From an uncultured Treponema sp. (GTDB taxonomy: Bacteria > Spirochaetota > Spirochaetia > Treponematales > Treponemataceae): DNA of 13,421 bases. Location: assembly GCA_905373565.1 (NCBI GenBank), contig CAJPTT010000020.1, positions 1 through 13,421 of the forward strand, written 5' to 3'. The notes under the pieces were generated by a model. The model was given only the letters and a program-made list of their open reading frames with translations. It was not told the DNA's origin and made no database searches. This document shows, one piece after another, positions 1-6,632 of this stretch (positions are counted from its first letter, which is position 1; the number at the start of each line of letters is the position of its first letter). Both the position numbers and the translations under genes were made by a program.

Positions 1-2821
1 GCATATCCTCTTCCGGCAAAATACGCGCGACAATACCCTTGTTTCCGTGGCGGCCGGCCATCTTATCACCCTCGCGCAACTTACGTTTTGTCGCGATGAG
101 CACTTTGATAAACTCATCAACTCCCGGATTAAGGTCATCCCCCTGCGATCGCTTCAAACGCTGTACGTCGATAACCGTACCTTCAACCCCATGCGGTACG
201 CGCAGCGAAGAATCGCGGACATCCTTTGCCTTCTCACCGAATATCGAGTTGAGCAGCTTAAACTCAGGCGTCGTTTCCGACTCGTTTTTAGGCGTAATCT
301 TTCCGATCAATATATCGCCGGAGCGAACTTGCGCACCGATACGGATAATACCTTCCGCATCAAGGTTATCGAGGCTTTTTTCCGACTTATTGGGAATATC
401 ACTGGTAATCCGCTCCGAACCGAGTTTGGTTTCACGGACTTCCGTCGTGAACTCCTTAATATGCACCGACGTGAACATATCTTCTTTCAGCACGCGGCGG
501 GAAATCAAAATAGCGTCTTCGTAGTTATACCCATTCCACGGCACAAAGCCGACCAGAATATTGCGGCCGAGCGCGAGCTCCCCCTGATAGGTTGCAGGCC
601 CGTCGGCAATGACATCCCCGACCTCTACGTGCTGTCCGACGGCAACAATCGGCCGTTGATGGTAACAGGTATCCTGATTGGTGCGCTGATACTTCAGCAG
701 CGTATAGTTGCGGACTTTCGCCTCCGTTCCTTCCGGCGCATCCGATTCGATGGAAATCTTCTCGGCGGAAACGAACGTAACCGTACCGCTCCGCTTTGCT
801 TTGATTAACACACCCGAATCATACGCGCACTTGCCTTCCATACCGGTGCCGACACGGGGCGGTTCGGGGAATACGAGCGGTACGCCCTGCCGCTGCATGT
901 TGGAACCCATGAGCGCACGGTTTGCGTCGTCGTGCTCAAGGAAGGGAATGAGCGACGCGGACACGGAGATAATCTGTTTGGGCGACACGTCCATGTACTG
1001 CACGTCTTTTGAGCTGCGCGTCGTGTAGTCGCCCTGATGGCGACACGCAATTTGTTCGGCAGTAATCGTACCGTCGCCCTGCACTGCCGTGGACACCTGC
1101 GCAATGTAATATTTATCTTCGTCCATCGCCGAAAGATATTCAACCTCACGGGTTGCGACACCGTTCACAACTTTGACATACGGCGCTTCCAAAAAGCCGT
1201 AGTCGTTGACATGCGCATAGCTTGCCATCGACACGATAAGACCGATATTCGGGCCTTCCGGCGTTTCAATCGGGCACATCCGTCCGTAATGGGTATAGTG
1301 AACGTCGCGGACTTCAAAACCGGCGCGGTCACGAGAAAGACCGCCGGGGCCTAATGCGTTCAAACGGCGTTTATGGGTAAGCTCTGCGAGCGGATTAACC
1401 TGATCCATAAACTGCGAAAGCTGACTTGCCCCGAAAAATTCTTTAATGGTTGCAACAATAGGCTTTATGGAAATAAGCTCTTGCGGCTTAATCGTTTCAA
1501 TTTCTTTTGACCCCATCCGCTCGCGCGCAATCCGCTCCATACGGAGGAACGCGGTTTTAAGCGTATTGGTCATCAGCTCGCCGACGGAGCGAACACGTCT
1601 GTTACCGAGATGGTCGATATCGTCTATCGAAGCATCGCCGATGTAAACCTGAATCAGGTACTTCATCGTGTTTACAATATCATCGAGGATAAGCGTACAT
1701 TCTTCAACAGGGTGCTCGTAATCAAATTTTTTATTCAGCTTGTACCGTCCCACATGGCCGAGATCATACCGGCGGGGAGAGAAAAACATCGAAGTTAAAT
1801 CTTTTTCGGCAGCCTCTACCGTCATAGGATCACCGGGCTTTAAGGCTGCGTAAACGACAGACAGCGCCTCTTCCTTCGTCGGTTCCTGCCCTTTTGCGGC
1901 GTCGACAAAACGGATTTCCTCCCGTTCAAAACAATTGATAATAACGGGAGAATCAAGACTGCCCTCTTTTTTAAAATCGATAACGGTAACTTCGGCAATA
2001 TGGTTTTGTTGCAATTCATCGACAACATGAGGATGAATCTTTTCGCCGGCCTGATAAAGTGTCCGTTCTCCGGACTCATCGGCCACGGTGATCCGCTTGG
2101 CAAACACCCGACCTACCAGTTCATCGTATTCCGCAGTTCCTTCGGCGACCGGTAACACTTCGGTTTTATAAAAAAAGTCGATAATTTGCTCGCGGGTTTC
2201 ATATCCCAGCGCCCGTAAAAACAGGGTTCCTAAGATACGCTTTTTCTTATCGAGCTTTGCATAAATCAGATCTTTTTTCTGATCGATTTCAAACTCAAGC
2301 CAGCTTCCGCGATAGGGAATAATCCTGCTTGAATAGACGCCTTTATCGTGAGAAAAGATAACGCCCGGAGAACGGTGTATCTGAGATACGACAACACGTT
2401 CAGCTCCATTGATGATAAAAGTACCGCGTTCGGTCATTAACGGAATATCGCCCATATAGATACTCTTACGGCGAATTTCACCGGTTTGGTTAAACACCAA
2501 GTCTATCTGAGCTTTCAACGGGATGGCATAGGTCAACCCCTTCTGCTTGCACTCATATTCGCTGAATTTAATATCGTTTTCATCAAGTGTATATGATTGA
2601 TACTCCAGCGTCATATCGCCGTTCGGGCTTTCAATCGGGAAAGTAGTCCGAAACACATCCTCCAAACCGACTTCCTCCGAAGTATTCCCGCTTTGGTGTG
2701 TTCCGCGGCGTAAAAATTTTTCATAAGATGCGAGCTGAATATCAATTAAATTAGGCAGCTCCATAAAATTTTGGATATTTTTTCCGATATATTGGCGATT
2801 AACCGTTTTCCGCACAGGCAT
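1..2821 (-). CDS. rpoB: RNA polymerase beta subunit, 5' part (runs off left edge)
   Basis: This is the beta subunit of RNA polymerase, which forms one side of the active-site cleft and holds the rifampicin pocket. The reverse strand reads continuously from MPVRKTVNRQYIGKNIQNFM. I chose this start because AGAAGGGG lies about 9 bases upstream. The 940 codons present are roughly the first four fifths of a typical beta subunit. They include Rif cluster I (FFGASQLSQFMDQ, about residues 462-474, then THKRRLNALGPGG), the PIETPEGPNIGL segment that follows it, and the catalytic-centre GDKMAGRHGNKG segment at about 918-929. The frame is still open at position 1, where the DNA simply ends. Residue 488 is Asn where E. 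coli has Ser531. The gene follows rplL after a 280-base gap with hairpins, and rpoC would be expected beyond the left edge. Identity is certain from sequence. Confidence 0.98.
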   Translation of the reverse strand, partial: MPVRKTVNRQYIGKNIQNFMELPNLIDIQLASYEKFLRRGTHQSGNTSEEVGLEDVFRTTFPIESPNGDMTLEYQSYTLDENDIKFSEYECKQKGLTYAIPLKAQIDLVFNQTGEIRRKSIYMGDIPLMTERGTFIINGAERVVVSQIHRSPGVIFSHDKGVYSSRIIPYRGSWLEFEIDQKKDLIYAKLDKKKRILGTLFLRALGYETREQIIDFFYKTEVLPVAEGTAEYDELVGRVFAKRITVADESGERTLYQAGEKIHPHVVDELQQNHIAEVTVIDFKKEGSLDSPVIINCFEREEIRFVDAAKGQEPTKEEALSVVYAALKPGDPMTVEAAEKDLTSMFFSPRRYDLGHVGRYKLNKKFDYEHPVEECTLILDDIVNTMKYLIQVYIGDASIDDIDHLGNRRVRSVGELMTNTLKTAFLRMERIARERMGSKEIETIKPQELISIKPIVATIKEFFGASQLSQFMDQVNPLAELTHKRRLNALGPGGLSRDRAGFEVRDVHYTHYGRMCPIETPEGPNIGLIVSMASYAHVNDYGFLEAPYVKVVNGVATREVEYLSAMDEDKYYIAQVSTAVQGDGTITAEQIACRHQGDYTTRSSKDVQYMDVSPKQIISVSASLIPFLEHDDANRALMGSNMQRQGVPLVFPEPPRVGTGMEGKCAYDSGVLIKAKRSGTVTFVSAEKISIESDAPEGTEAKVRNYTLLKYQRTNQDTCYHQRPIVAVGQHVEVGDVIADGPATYQGELALGRNILVGFVPWNGYNYEDAILISRRVLKEDMFTSVHIKEFTTEVRETKLGSERITSDIPNKSEKSLDNLDAEGIIRIGAQVRSGDILIGKITPKNESETTPEFKLLNSIFGEKAKDVRDSSLRVPHGVEGTVIDVQRLKRSQGDDLNPGVDEFIKVLIATKRKLREGDKMAGRHGNKGIVARILPEEDM

Positions 2822-2996
2822 CCCGTCTTCCCCCTTCTCTCGCCCAAGCAGTTTCGCGTCCCTATTAAAACTTAGGATAAGTACGCCATACTGCATAGCA
2901 CATAATTCGTCTTACAATCGACCCATTTTTAAAACAGACTTTTTAAACAGTTTTTTATTTTTATTTACTACCGTATTTTTCACCTGTTTAAACTAC

Positions 2997-3024
2997 AAAA
3001 GCCTCCCCTATTCACGAGGAAGCT
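2997..3024 (-). terminator. Hairpin with short U tail in the rplL-rpoB gap (possible attenuator)
   Basis: On the minus strand, bases 3024-3016 can pair with 3008-3000 to make a 9-bp stem with a 7-base loop, followed by TTTTG. Several pairs are G-U in the minus-strand RNA and would be A-C mismatches in the plus-strand RNA, so the structure favours leftward transcription. The short U tail suggests partial termination that lets some transcription through to rpoB. This resembles the attenuator known between rplL and rpoB in E. coli, though the function here is inferred. Confidence 0.5.
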
Positions 3025-3062
3025 TAACATAATGTTTGAGAAAAAATCAGAGAATCAAACAA

Positions 3063-3091
3063 TAGCCGGTTGCACAATACAACCGGCCTAT
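3063..3091 (-). promoter_or_regulatory. Stable hairpin just after rplL
   Basis: GCCGGTTG at 3065-3072 pairs perfectly with CAACCGGC at 3080-3087 around a 7-base loop. Three more A-T pairs follow beyond a one-base bulge. It begins about 10 bases after the rplL stop codon. The minus-strand sequence after it (TGTTTGATTC) is only weakly U-rich, so it looks more like an mRNA 3'-end stabiliser, processing site or first part of an attenuator than a strong terminator. Confidence 0.5.
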
Positions 3092-3101
3092 ATCAAAAGA
3101 A

Positions 3102-3491
3102 TTAAGCAATCGTAATCTCTGCACCGGCAGCTGTCATTGCCTCTTTAATCTTCTCAGCTTCTTCTTTAGAAACATTCTCCTTCAATACTTTCGGAGCGCC
3201 TTCTACAAGCTCTTTTGCCTCTTTAAGACCGAGACCTGCAACGACGTTTCTAACTTCTTTGATTACGCCGATTTTCTTGCTGGGATCTGTCAGACCTTTA
3301 AGCGTTACGGTAAATTCAGTCTGCTCTTCAGCAGCTGCCGCACCGCCTGCAGCGCCACCGGCAACAACTGCAACAGGAGCAGCCGCTGTTACGCCGAATA
3401 CTTCTTCCATCGACTTAATCAATTCGGAAAGTTCGAGAATTGTCTTCTCTTTGATTGCCTCAATAATTTGTTCGTTTGTTAATGCCGCCAT
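3102..3491 (-). CDS. rplL: 50S ribosomal protein L7/L12
   Basis: L7/L12 is the multicopy stalk protein that recruits translation GTPases to the ribosome. The 129 residues show the usual order. An N-terminal dimerisation helix region (about 1-33, ALTNEQIIEAIKEKTILEL) is followed by an Ala/Gly-rich hinge (about 37-55), then the globular C-terminal domain (about 57-129, EFTVTLKGLTDPSKKIGVIK and the LGLKEAKELVEGAPK helix). The start is supported by AGGAG about 8 bases before the ATG. Length is normal for the family. It lies 138 bases after rplJ, with two hairpins in that gap, and 280 bases before rpoB. The separation may allow higher expression than rplJ, since several copies of L7/L12 bind each L10. 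Confidence 0.98.
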   Translation of the reverse strand: MAALTNEQIIEAIKEKTILELSELIKSMEEVFGVTAAAPVAVVAGGAAGGAAAAEEQTEFTVTLKGLTDPSKKIGVIKEVRNVVAGLGLKEAKELVEGAPKVLKENVSKEEAEKIKEAMTAAGAEITIA

Positions 3492-3542
3492 ATTATCTTC
3501 TCCTATAAATTAAAATTTTACAGCCTATACAAGCCGCACTAA

Positions 3543-3580
3543 CGGCAGACAGGAAGACAGCGTGTGAAGCCTGACTGCCG
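3543..3580 (-). promoter_or_regulatory. Strong hairpin in the rplJ-rplL gap
   Basis: CGGCAG at 3543-3548 pairs with CTGCCG at 3575-3580. After a single A-A mismatch, CAGG at 3550-3553 pairs with CCTG at 3570-3573, leaving a 16-base loop. No U run follows on the minus strand, so it is not a standard terminator. It could stabilise the downstream rplL mRNA, act as a processing site, or bind a ribosomal protein. These roles are inferred from position only. Confidence 0.5.
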
Positions 3581-3597
3581 CATTCGGAATTAAGCCC

Positions 3598-3621
3598 CTC
3601 TAAAAATTGAAGTTTTTAGAG
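3598..3621 (-). promoter_or_regulatory. AU-rich hairpin just after rplJ
   Basis: CTCTAAAAA at 3598-3606 pairs perfectly with TTTTTAGAG at 3613-3621 around a 6-base loop. It begins about 8 bases beyond the rplJ stop. The leftward RNA continues GGGGCUUAA after the stem, so there is no U tail and termination is unlikely. It may help protect the 3' end of the upstream cistron after cleavage. Confidence 0.45.
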
Positions 3622-3629
3622 CTGCCCAA

Positions 3630-4163
3630 TTATGTTTCAGCCGATGCAGGCGCAGAGTCGGAAGCGCCACCTTCTTTATCAACGATAGCTTGAAGAGTAC
3701 GCACAAACTTTGCGGTCGTCGCATTGACCGTAGACATAAACATTGCAATAAGTTCTTTCTTGCCGGGCAATTTAGAAAATGCTTCGATTTTTGCAGCATC
3801 ATAGATTTCCCCGTCAACCACTGCACCTTTTACCACCAGCGCAGGAGTTTCTTTTGCAAATTCAAATAATGTTTTCGCCGCTGCGTTTGCATCTTCGCTC
3901 ATCATCGCAACTGCGGTAGGGCCGACCAAATAGTCTTTTACATCCAAATTTACGGAATCAAAAGCGATGCGTGCAAAATTATTGCGCACAACTTTGTAGG
4001 TACAATTATTTTCGCGGAGTTTTGCACGCAACTGTGTAATTTGCTCGACAGACAATCCGCGATATTCCGTAAAAATAAAAGACGAAGCAGCCTTTAAGTC
4101 ATTTGTAATACTTTCAATAGCAGCCGTTTTTGCAGGCTGCGGTTTATGTGCTCGCAGTGCCAT
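3630..4163 (-). CDS. rplJ: 50S ribosomal protein L10
   Basis: L10 anchors the L7/L12 dimers to the large subunit at the base of the stalk. The 177-residue product has the N-terminal rRNA-binding domain, with the family segment FIFTEYRGLSVEQITQLRAKLR (about residues 28-50) and YKVVRNNFARIA (about 56-67). The PGKKELIAMFMSTVN segment then leads into the C-terminal helix that carries L7/L12 dimers, and a short Ser/Ala/Glu tail follows. Its ribosome-binding site, GGAG, lies inside the last codons of rplA, and only one base separates the rplA stop from this ATG, so translation is almost certainly coupled. As a result there is no room for the usual untranslated L10 leader directly upstream. Identity is certain. 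Confidence 0.97.
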   Translation of the reverse strand: MALRAHKPQPAKTAAIESITNDLKAASSFIFTEYRGLSVEQITQLRAKLRENNCTYKVVRNNFARIAFDSVNLDVKDYLVGPTAVAMMSEDANAAAKTLFEFAKETPALVVKGAVVDGEIYDAAKIEAFSKLPGKKELIAMFMSTVNATTAKFVRTLQAIVDKEGGASDSAPASAET

Positions 4164-4164
4164 C

Positions 4165-4845
4165 TTATTCTCCTACCTTATAATCTACCCAGACACCCGG
4201 CCCCATCGTAGAACTGATAGAAACCGACTGAACAAAATCACCCTTTGCATCGGCCGGTTTTTTTCGTCCGATTTCAGTCAAAAGGATTGTGATATTTTCG
4301 GCGATTTTATCCGTATCCATCGAAACCTTACCGATTGCAAGATGCACAACGCCTGTTTTATCGGCACGGAATTCAACACGGCCTTTTTTAAGCTCATTGA
4401 TAGCAGCACCGATATCGGCAGTAACCGTTCCCGTTTTAGGGTTCGGCATCAAGCCTTTACGGCCAAGCACCATACCGAGACGCCCGACGTCCTTCATCAT
4501 ATCGGGGGTAGCGACGGCAATGTCGAAATCGAGCCAACCGCCTTTAACCTTTTCGATGTAATCGGCAGCGCCGGCATACGTAGCACCGGCATCCAAGGCT
4601 TCTTTCACGCGGTCTTCTTTACAGAACACCAACACACGCTTCTCACCTCTAAACTGATGCGGCAAAACAACAGTGTCACGGACGCTTTGGTTTTTCCCCA
4701 GCTTCAAACTGACATGAACCTCGACCGTCTCATCAAATTTTGCAAACTTCAACTCTTTCACCAAATCCACGGCCTTGGAAACAGAGAAAAGAGCGGCATT
4801 ATCATATTTTTTTAACGCATTGCGATAATTTTTTCCATGTTTCAT
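4165..4845 (-). CDS. rplA: 50S ribosomal protein L1
   Basis: L1 forms the mobile stalk at the ribosomal E site and helps release deacylated tRNA. In several bacteria it also represses its own operon by binding the mRNA. The 226 residues begin MKHGKNYRNALKKYD and contain the family segments VEVHVSLKLGKNQSVRDTVVLPH (about residues 42-64), GLMPNPKTGTV (about 130-140) and the closing SSTMGPGVWVD (about 211-221). The length is normal. The rplK stop (TAA) directly abuts this ATG with no gap, and the GGAGG that would serve as its ribosome-binding site lies in the final codons of rplK. Translation is therefore probably coupled to rplK on one side and rplJ on the other. Confidence 0.98.
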   Translation of the reverse strand: MKHGKNYRNALKKYDNAALFSVSKAVDLVKELKFAKFDETVEVHVSLKLGKNQSVRDTVVLPHQFRGEKRVLVFCKEDRVKEALDAGATYAGAADYIEKVKGGWLDFDIAVATPDMMKDVGRLGMVLGRKGLMPNPKTGTVTADIGAAINELKKGRVEFRADKTGVVHLAIGKVSMDTDKIAENITILLTEIGRKKPADAKGDFVQSVSISSTMGPGVWVDYKVGE

Positions 4846-5277
4846 TTAGCGCTCTACCTCCACACCCATACTCCGTGCAGTTCCTGCAATAATCTTCTTT
4901 GCAGCTTCCAGATCATTTGCCGTGATGTCAGGCATCTTCATTTTTGCAATTTCTTCGAGCTTTGCTTTTGACAAAGTTGCAACCTTTTGGGCTATAGAAT
5001 TTGCAGAACCCTTTTGAAGATTACATGCTTTTCTGATAAGCACCGCAGCAGGCGGAGTCTTTAGGATAAAAGTAAAGCTTTTATCCGAATAGACGGTAAT
5101 AACAACCGGAACAACCAAGCCGGGCTCCATCGATTTTGTGCGGTCGTTAAACTGCTGCACAAACTGAGGAGCGCTTACCCCATGCGGCCCAAGCGCGGGG
5201 CCTACAGGCGGAGCGGGCGTTGCCTTTCCGGCAGGACACTGCAATTTAATAACCGCAGCAACCTTTTTTTTTGCCAT
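4846..5277 (-). CDS. rplK: 50S ribosomal protein L11
   Basis: L11 is part of the GTPase-associated centre. It binds 23S rRNA near the thiostrepton site and is needed for RelA activation in organisms that have it. The 143 residues show the proline-rich N-terminal domain (AGKATPAPPVGPALGPHGV, about residues 16-34, holding the prolines linked to thiopeptide binding). The C-terminal rRNA-binding domain ends in the family signature KMPDITANDLEAAKKIIAGTARSMGVEV. A strong AGAAGGAG sits about 7 bases before the ATG. Its stop codon touches the rplA start. The 105-base gap from nusG contains a small hairpin and a weak possible promoter. Confidence 0.98.
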   Translation of the reverse strand: MAKKKVAAVIKLQCPAGKATPAPPVGPALGPHGVSAPQFVQQFNDRTKSMEPGLVVPVVITVYSDKSFTFILKTPPAAVLIRKACNLQKGSANSIAQKVATLSKAKLEEIAKMKMPDITANDLEAAKKIIAGTARSMGVEVER

Positions 5278-5305
5278 AATTATCTCCTTCTGGTATTAAC
5301 GGGAA

Positions 5306-5334
5306 AATATTCCCTCCCATAAAATGAAAATCAA
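5306..5334 (-). promoter_or_regulatory. Weak possible internal promoter before rplK
   Basis: On the minus strand, TTGATT (5334-5329) and AATATT (5311-5306) are separated by exactly 17 bases. Each matches the sigma70 consensus at four of six positions. Transcription would start about 20 bases before the rplK ATG. A 5-bp hairpin (5301-5314) overlaps the -10 element. Other bacteria have a separate L11 promoter at this place, which makes the idea reasonable, but the boxes are poor and the region is AT-rich. Confidence 0.22.
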
Positions 5335-5382
5335 AAAAGATACTAAAACATCGTTAGATACATAAACGTTAAGAGATATTCC

Positions 5383-5937
5383 TTAAATCAATTCAACCTG
5401 GAGCATATCCACTTCAACAGGTGTCGTTCTTCCGAATATGGCAACCATCACCCGTAGTTTATTGCGGTCAGCCATAACTTCTTCTACAGTACCGGTGAAG
5501 GTATCAAAAGGTCCTTCTATAATTTTAACCTGCTGACCGGGAGTGAATACCTGAGCCGCACGAGCCTTTTCACCTTTAATTTCACCGGATTTTTGCAACA
5601 CACTTTTCGCCTCATCTGCCGAAATAGACTGAGGACGCGCATCACCGACAACACCTAAAAAGCCGGTAACACCATGAATTCTTCTAATCGGGGTACAAAC
5701 ACGCTTCCAATTTACAGCAGGCAAATCCATTTCAACAAGAATATAACCGGGCAAAAACTTTCGGCGAACAACCCGCTTTTTACCGTCTTTTACCTCAGTC
5801 AATTCTTCTTCGGGGATTTTAATCTCAGAGATAACTCCGGTGGGAATTTCGCCATTCTCTATCAATAAACGTATCGCACGCTCTATTCTCTTTTCATACC
5901 CTGAAAAAATATGCAGAATATACCATTCTTTAGCCAT
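5383..5937 (-). CDS. nusG: Transcription termination/antitermination protein NusG
   Basis: NusG binds RNA polymerase across the cleft, affects pausing and elongation, and links polymerase to Rho or to ribosomal protein S10. The 184 residues contain an NGN domain (about 1-120; EWYILHIFSGYEKRIERAI at the start, FLPGYILVEMDL at 61-72 and GVTGFLG at 89-95). A KOW domain follows (FTPGQQVKIIEGPFDTFTG, 131-149). The length is close to that of the E. coli protein. AAGGA at the end of secE, overlapping its stop codon, serves as ribosome-binding site, so the two genes are probably coupled. It is followed by a 105-base gap before rplK. Confidence 0.98.
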   Translation of the reverse strand: MAKEWYILHIFSGYEKRIERAIRLLIENGEIPTGVISEIKIPEEELTEVKDGKKRVVRRKFLPGYILVEMDLPAVNWKRVCTPIRRIHGVTGFLGVVGDARPQSISADEAKSVLQKSGEIKGEKARAAQVFTPGQQVKIIEGPFDTFTGTVEEVMADRNKLRVMVAIFGRTTPVEVDMLQVELI

Positions 5938-5946
5938 AACCGTTCC

Positions 5947-6126
5947 TTAAAAGAACCAACCCAAACAAGCGACAAAGAATGTATCGACAACACCGAGAAA
6001 AACAGCGACAAGAATGGTAGAAACAATAACAACCTTCACAGCAGAAACAACATCATCACGCGTAGGCCAAACCACCTTGCGCAACTCGGCAACGCATTCT
6101 TTTCCAAAAGTAATTATTTTTGACAT
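5947..6126 (-). CDS. secE: Preprotein translocase subunit SecE
   Basis: SecE is the small essential clamp subunit of the SecYEG protein-export channel. The reverse strand encodes 59 residues starting MSKIITFGKECVAELRKVVW. The conserved cytoplasmic motif ELRKVVWPTRDD is at residues 14-25 and precedes a single hydrophobic membrane segment (about 29-57). The short form with one membrane span is normal for most bacteria; E. coli is the exception, with three. AAGGGG lies 5 bases before the ATG. The stop codon is 9 bases before nusG. The tRNA-Trp gene ends 20 bases upstream, so cleavage of that tRNA would leave a very short leader carrying just the ribosome-binding site. The order secE-nusG is the standard one. 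Confidence 0.96.
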   Translation of the reverse strand: MSKIITFGKECVAELRKVVWPTRDDVVSAVKVVIVSTILVAVFLGVVDTFFVACLGWFF

Positions 6127-6146
6127 ATCTACCCCTTTTTATGAAA

Positions 6147-6219
6147 CAGGCCAGGAAGGACTCGAACCCTCAACATTCGGTTTTGGAGACCGACGCTCTA
6201 CCATTGGAGCTACTGACCT
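6147..6219 (-). tRNA. tRNA-Trp (anticodon CCA)
   Basis: The 73-base reverse-strand sequence folds as a full cloverleaf. The acceptor stem is AGGTCAG with CTGGCCT (one G-U pair) and the discriminator is G. The D arm is GCTC/GAGC, and the anticodon stem TCGGT/ACCGA holds loop CTCCAAA. The T arm is GAGGG-TTCGAGT-CCTTC. The anticodon CCA reads UGG. The terminal CCA is not encoded, so it must be added after transcription. It sits between rpmG and secE in the same direction, a placement seen in many bacteria. Confidence 0.96.
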
Positions 6220-6266
6220 CTATATTAAAAGCCACAGGCTATCGCAATCGGTCGGACTTCAAATAC

Positions 6267-6443
6267 TTATTTAACTTTTGTTTCTTTATGTACGGTATGC
6301 TTACGGTCAAACGGACAATACTTGCTTAATTCCAGCTTTCCCTGAATATTCTTTCGGTTCTTTGCGGTTGTATAGTTTTTCCGCTTACATTCAGTACATT
6401 GTAATGCGATTAGCTCAACAGATGTTTTTGCTTTCTTAGCCAT
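6267..6443 (-). CDS. rpmG: 50S ribosomal protein L33
   Basis: L33 is a small large-subunit protein near the E site. The reverse strand encodes 58 residues beginning MAKKAKTSVELIALQCTECK and ending HTVHKETKVK, with the family core KNYTTAKNRKN and KLELSKYCPFDRKH. AGGAGG lies about 7 bases before the ATG. One Zn-binding pair is intact (C16, C19). The second pair keeps only C43, with Asp at the position of the fourth cysteine, as in a number of other bacterial L33 proteins. The gene is flanked by tRNA-Thr upstream (25-base gap) and tRNA-Trp downstream (47-base gap), so RNA processing should release it as a short mRNA. Confidence 0.95.
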   Translation of the reverse strand: MAKKAKTSVELIALQCTECKRKNYTTAKNRKNIQGKLELSKYCPFDRKHTVHKETKVK

Positions 6444-6468
6444 CACAAACCTCCTATAAAAACAAAAA

Positions 6469-6541
6469 AGCTTCCGAGCGGAATCGAACCGCTGACCCCA
6501 ACCTTACCATGGTTGTGCTCTGCCGACTGAGCTACAGAAGC
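6469..6541 (-). tRNA. tRNA-Thr (anticodon GGT)
   Basis: The 73-base reverse-strand sequence folds as a cloverleaf. The acceptor stem is GCTTCTG with CGGAAGC and the discriminator is U. The D arm is GCTC/GAGC, and the anticodon stem CAACC/GGTTG holds loop ATGGTAA. The T arm is AGCGG-TTCGATT-CCGCT. Anticodon GGT reads ACC and ACU. The terminal CCA is not encoded. It is the first element of the transcript, only about 6 bases from the predicted start point, and is followed by a T-rich stretch and then rpmG. Confidence 0.96.
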
Positions 6542-6554
6542 ATAATGACGCTTG

Positions 6555-6583
6555 AGAATACCAGAAGAATAAGAAAGTGTCAA
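6555..6583 (-). promoter_or_regulatory. Main promoter of the tRNA-Thr/ribosomal protein/rpoB operon
   Basis: On the minus strand a perfect TTGACA (6583-6578) is followed by a 17-base spacer and TATTCT (6560-6555). This is a near-consensus sigma70-type promoter. The predicted start is near 6548, about 6 bases before tRNA-Thr. I see no comparably good promoter further down the operon, so it probably drives everything through rpoB. A palindromic repeat lies just upstream. Confidence 0.85.
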
Positions 6584-6597
6584 GTGAGAGTATTTCG

Positions 6598-6624
6598 GTT
6601 CGGAAACTTCAGTTTCAGAACAGG
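6598..6624. repeat. Palindromic repeat, copy 1 (between uvrC and the ribosomal operon)
   Basis: GTTC at 6598-6601 and GAAAC at 6603-6607 pair with GTTTC at 6612-6616 and GAAC at 6618-6621, with one mismatched pair between the two helices and a TTCA loop. The 27 bases 6598-6624 match 13376-13402 at 25 positions. It lies between the uvrC stop codon and the -35 box of the operon promoter, both leftward. It could act as a 3'-end structure for uvrC mRNA, but no U run follows, so a simple terminator is unlikely. Confidence 0.75.
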
Positions 6625-6632
6625 CTGCTGCC

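Noticed and set aside
47..808. Long rightward open frame of about 250 codons opposite rpoB.
   Set aside because: It lies wholly antisense to clearly conserved rpoB codons, has no recognisable domain or convincing ribosome-binding site, and is best explained by rpoB codon usage.
6215..6242. Possible promoter (TTGCGA, 17 bases, TATAGA) for tRNA-Trp on the minus strand.
   Set aside because: The -10 box overlaps the first base of the tRNA, so transcription would start inside the mature tRNA.
6014..6329. Two short rightward open frames across secE, tRNA-Trp and rpmG.
   Set aside because: They are translations of the antisense strand of a tRNA; the reading QEGLEPSTFGFGDRRS is a common artefact of tRNA reverse complements.
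6267..6443. Loss of one zinc-ligand cysteine in L33 as a possible novelty.
   Set aside because: CxxC followed later by a single Cys with Asp or another residue at the fourth place is seen in other bacterial L33 proteins, so it is ordinary variation.
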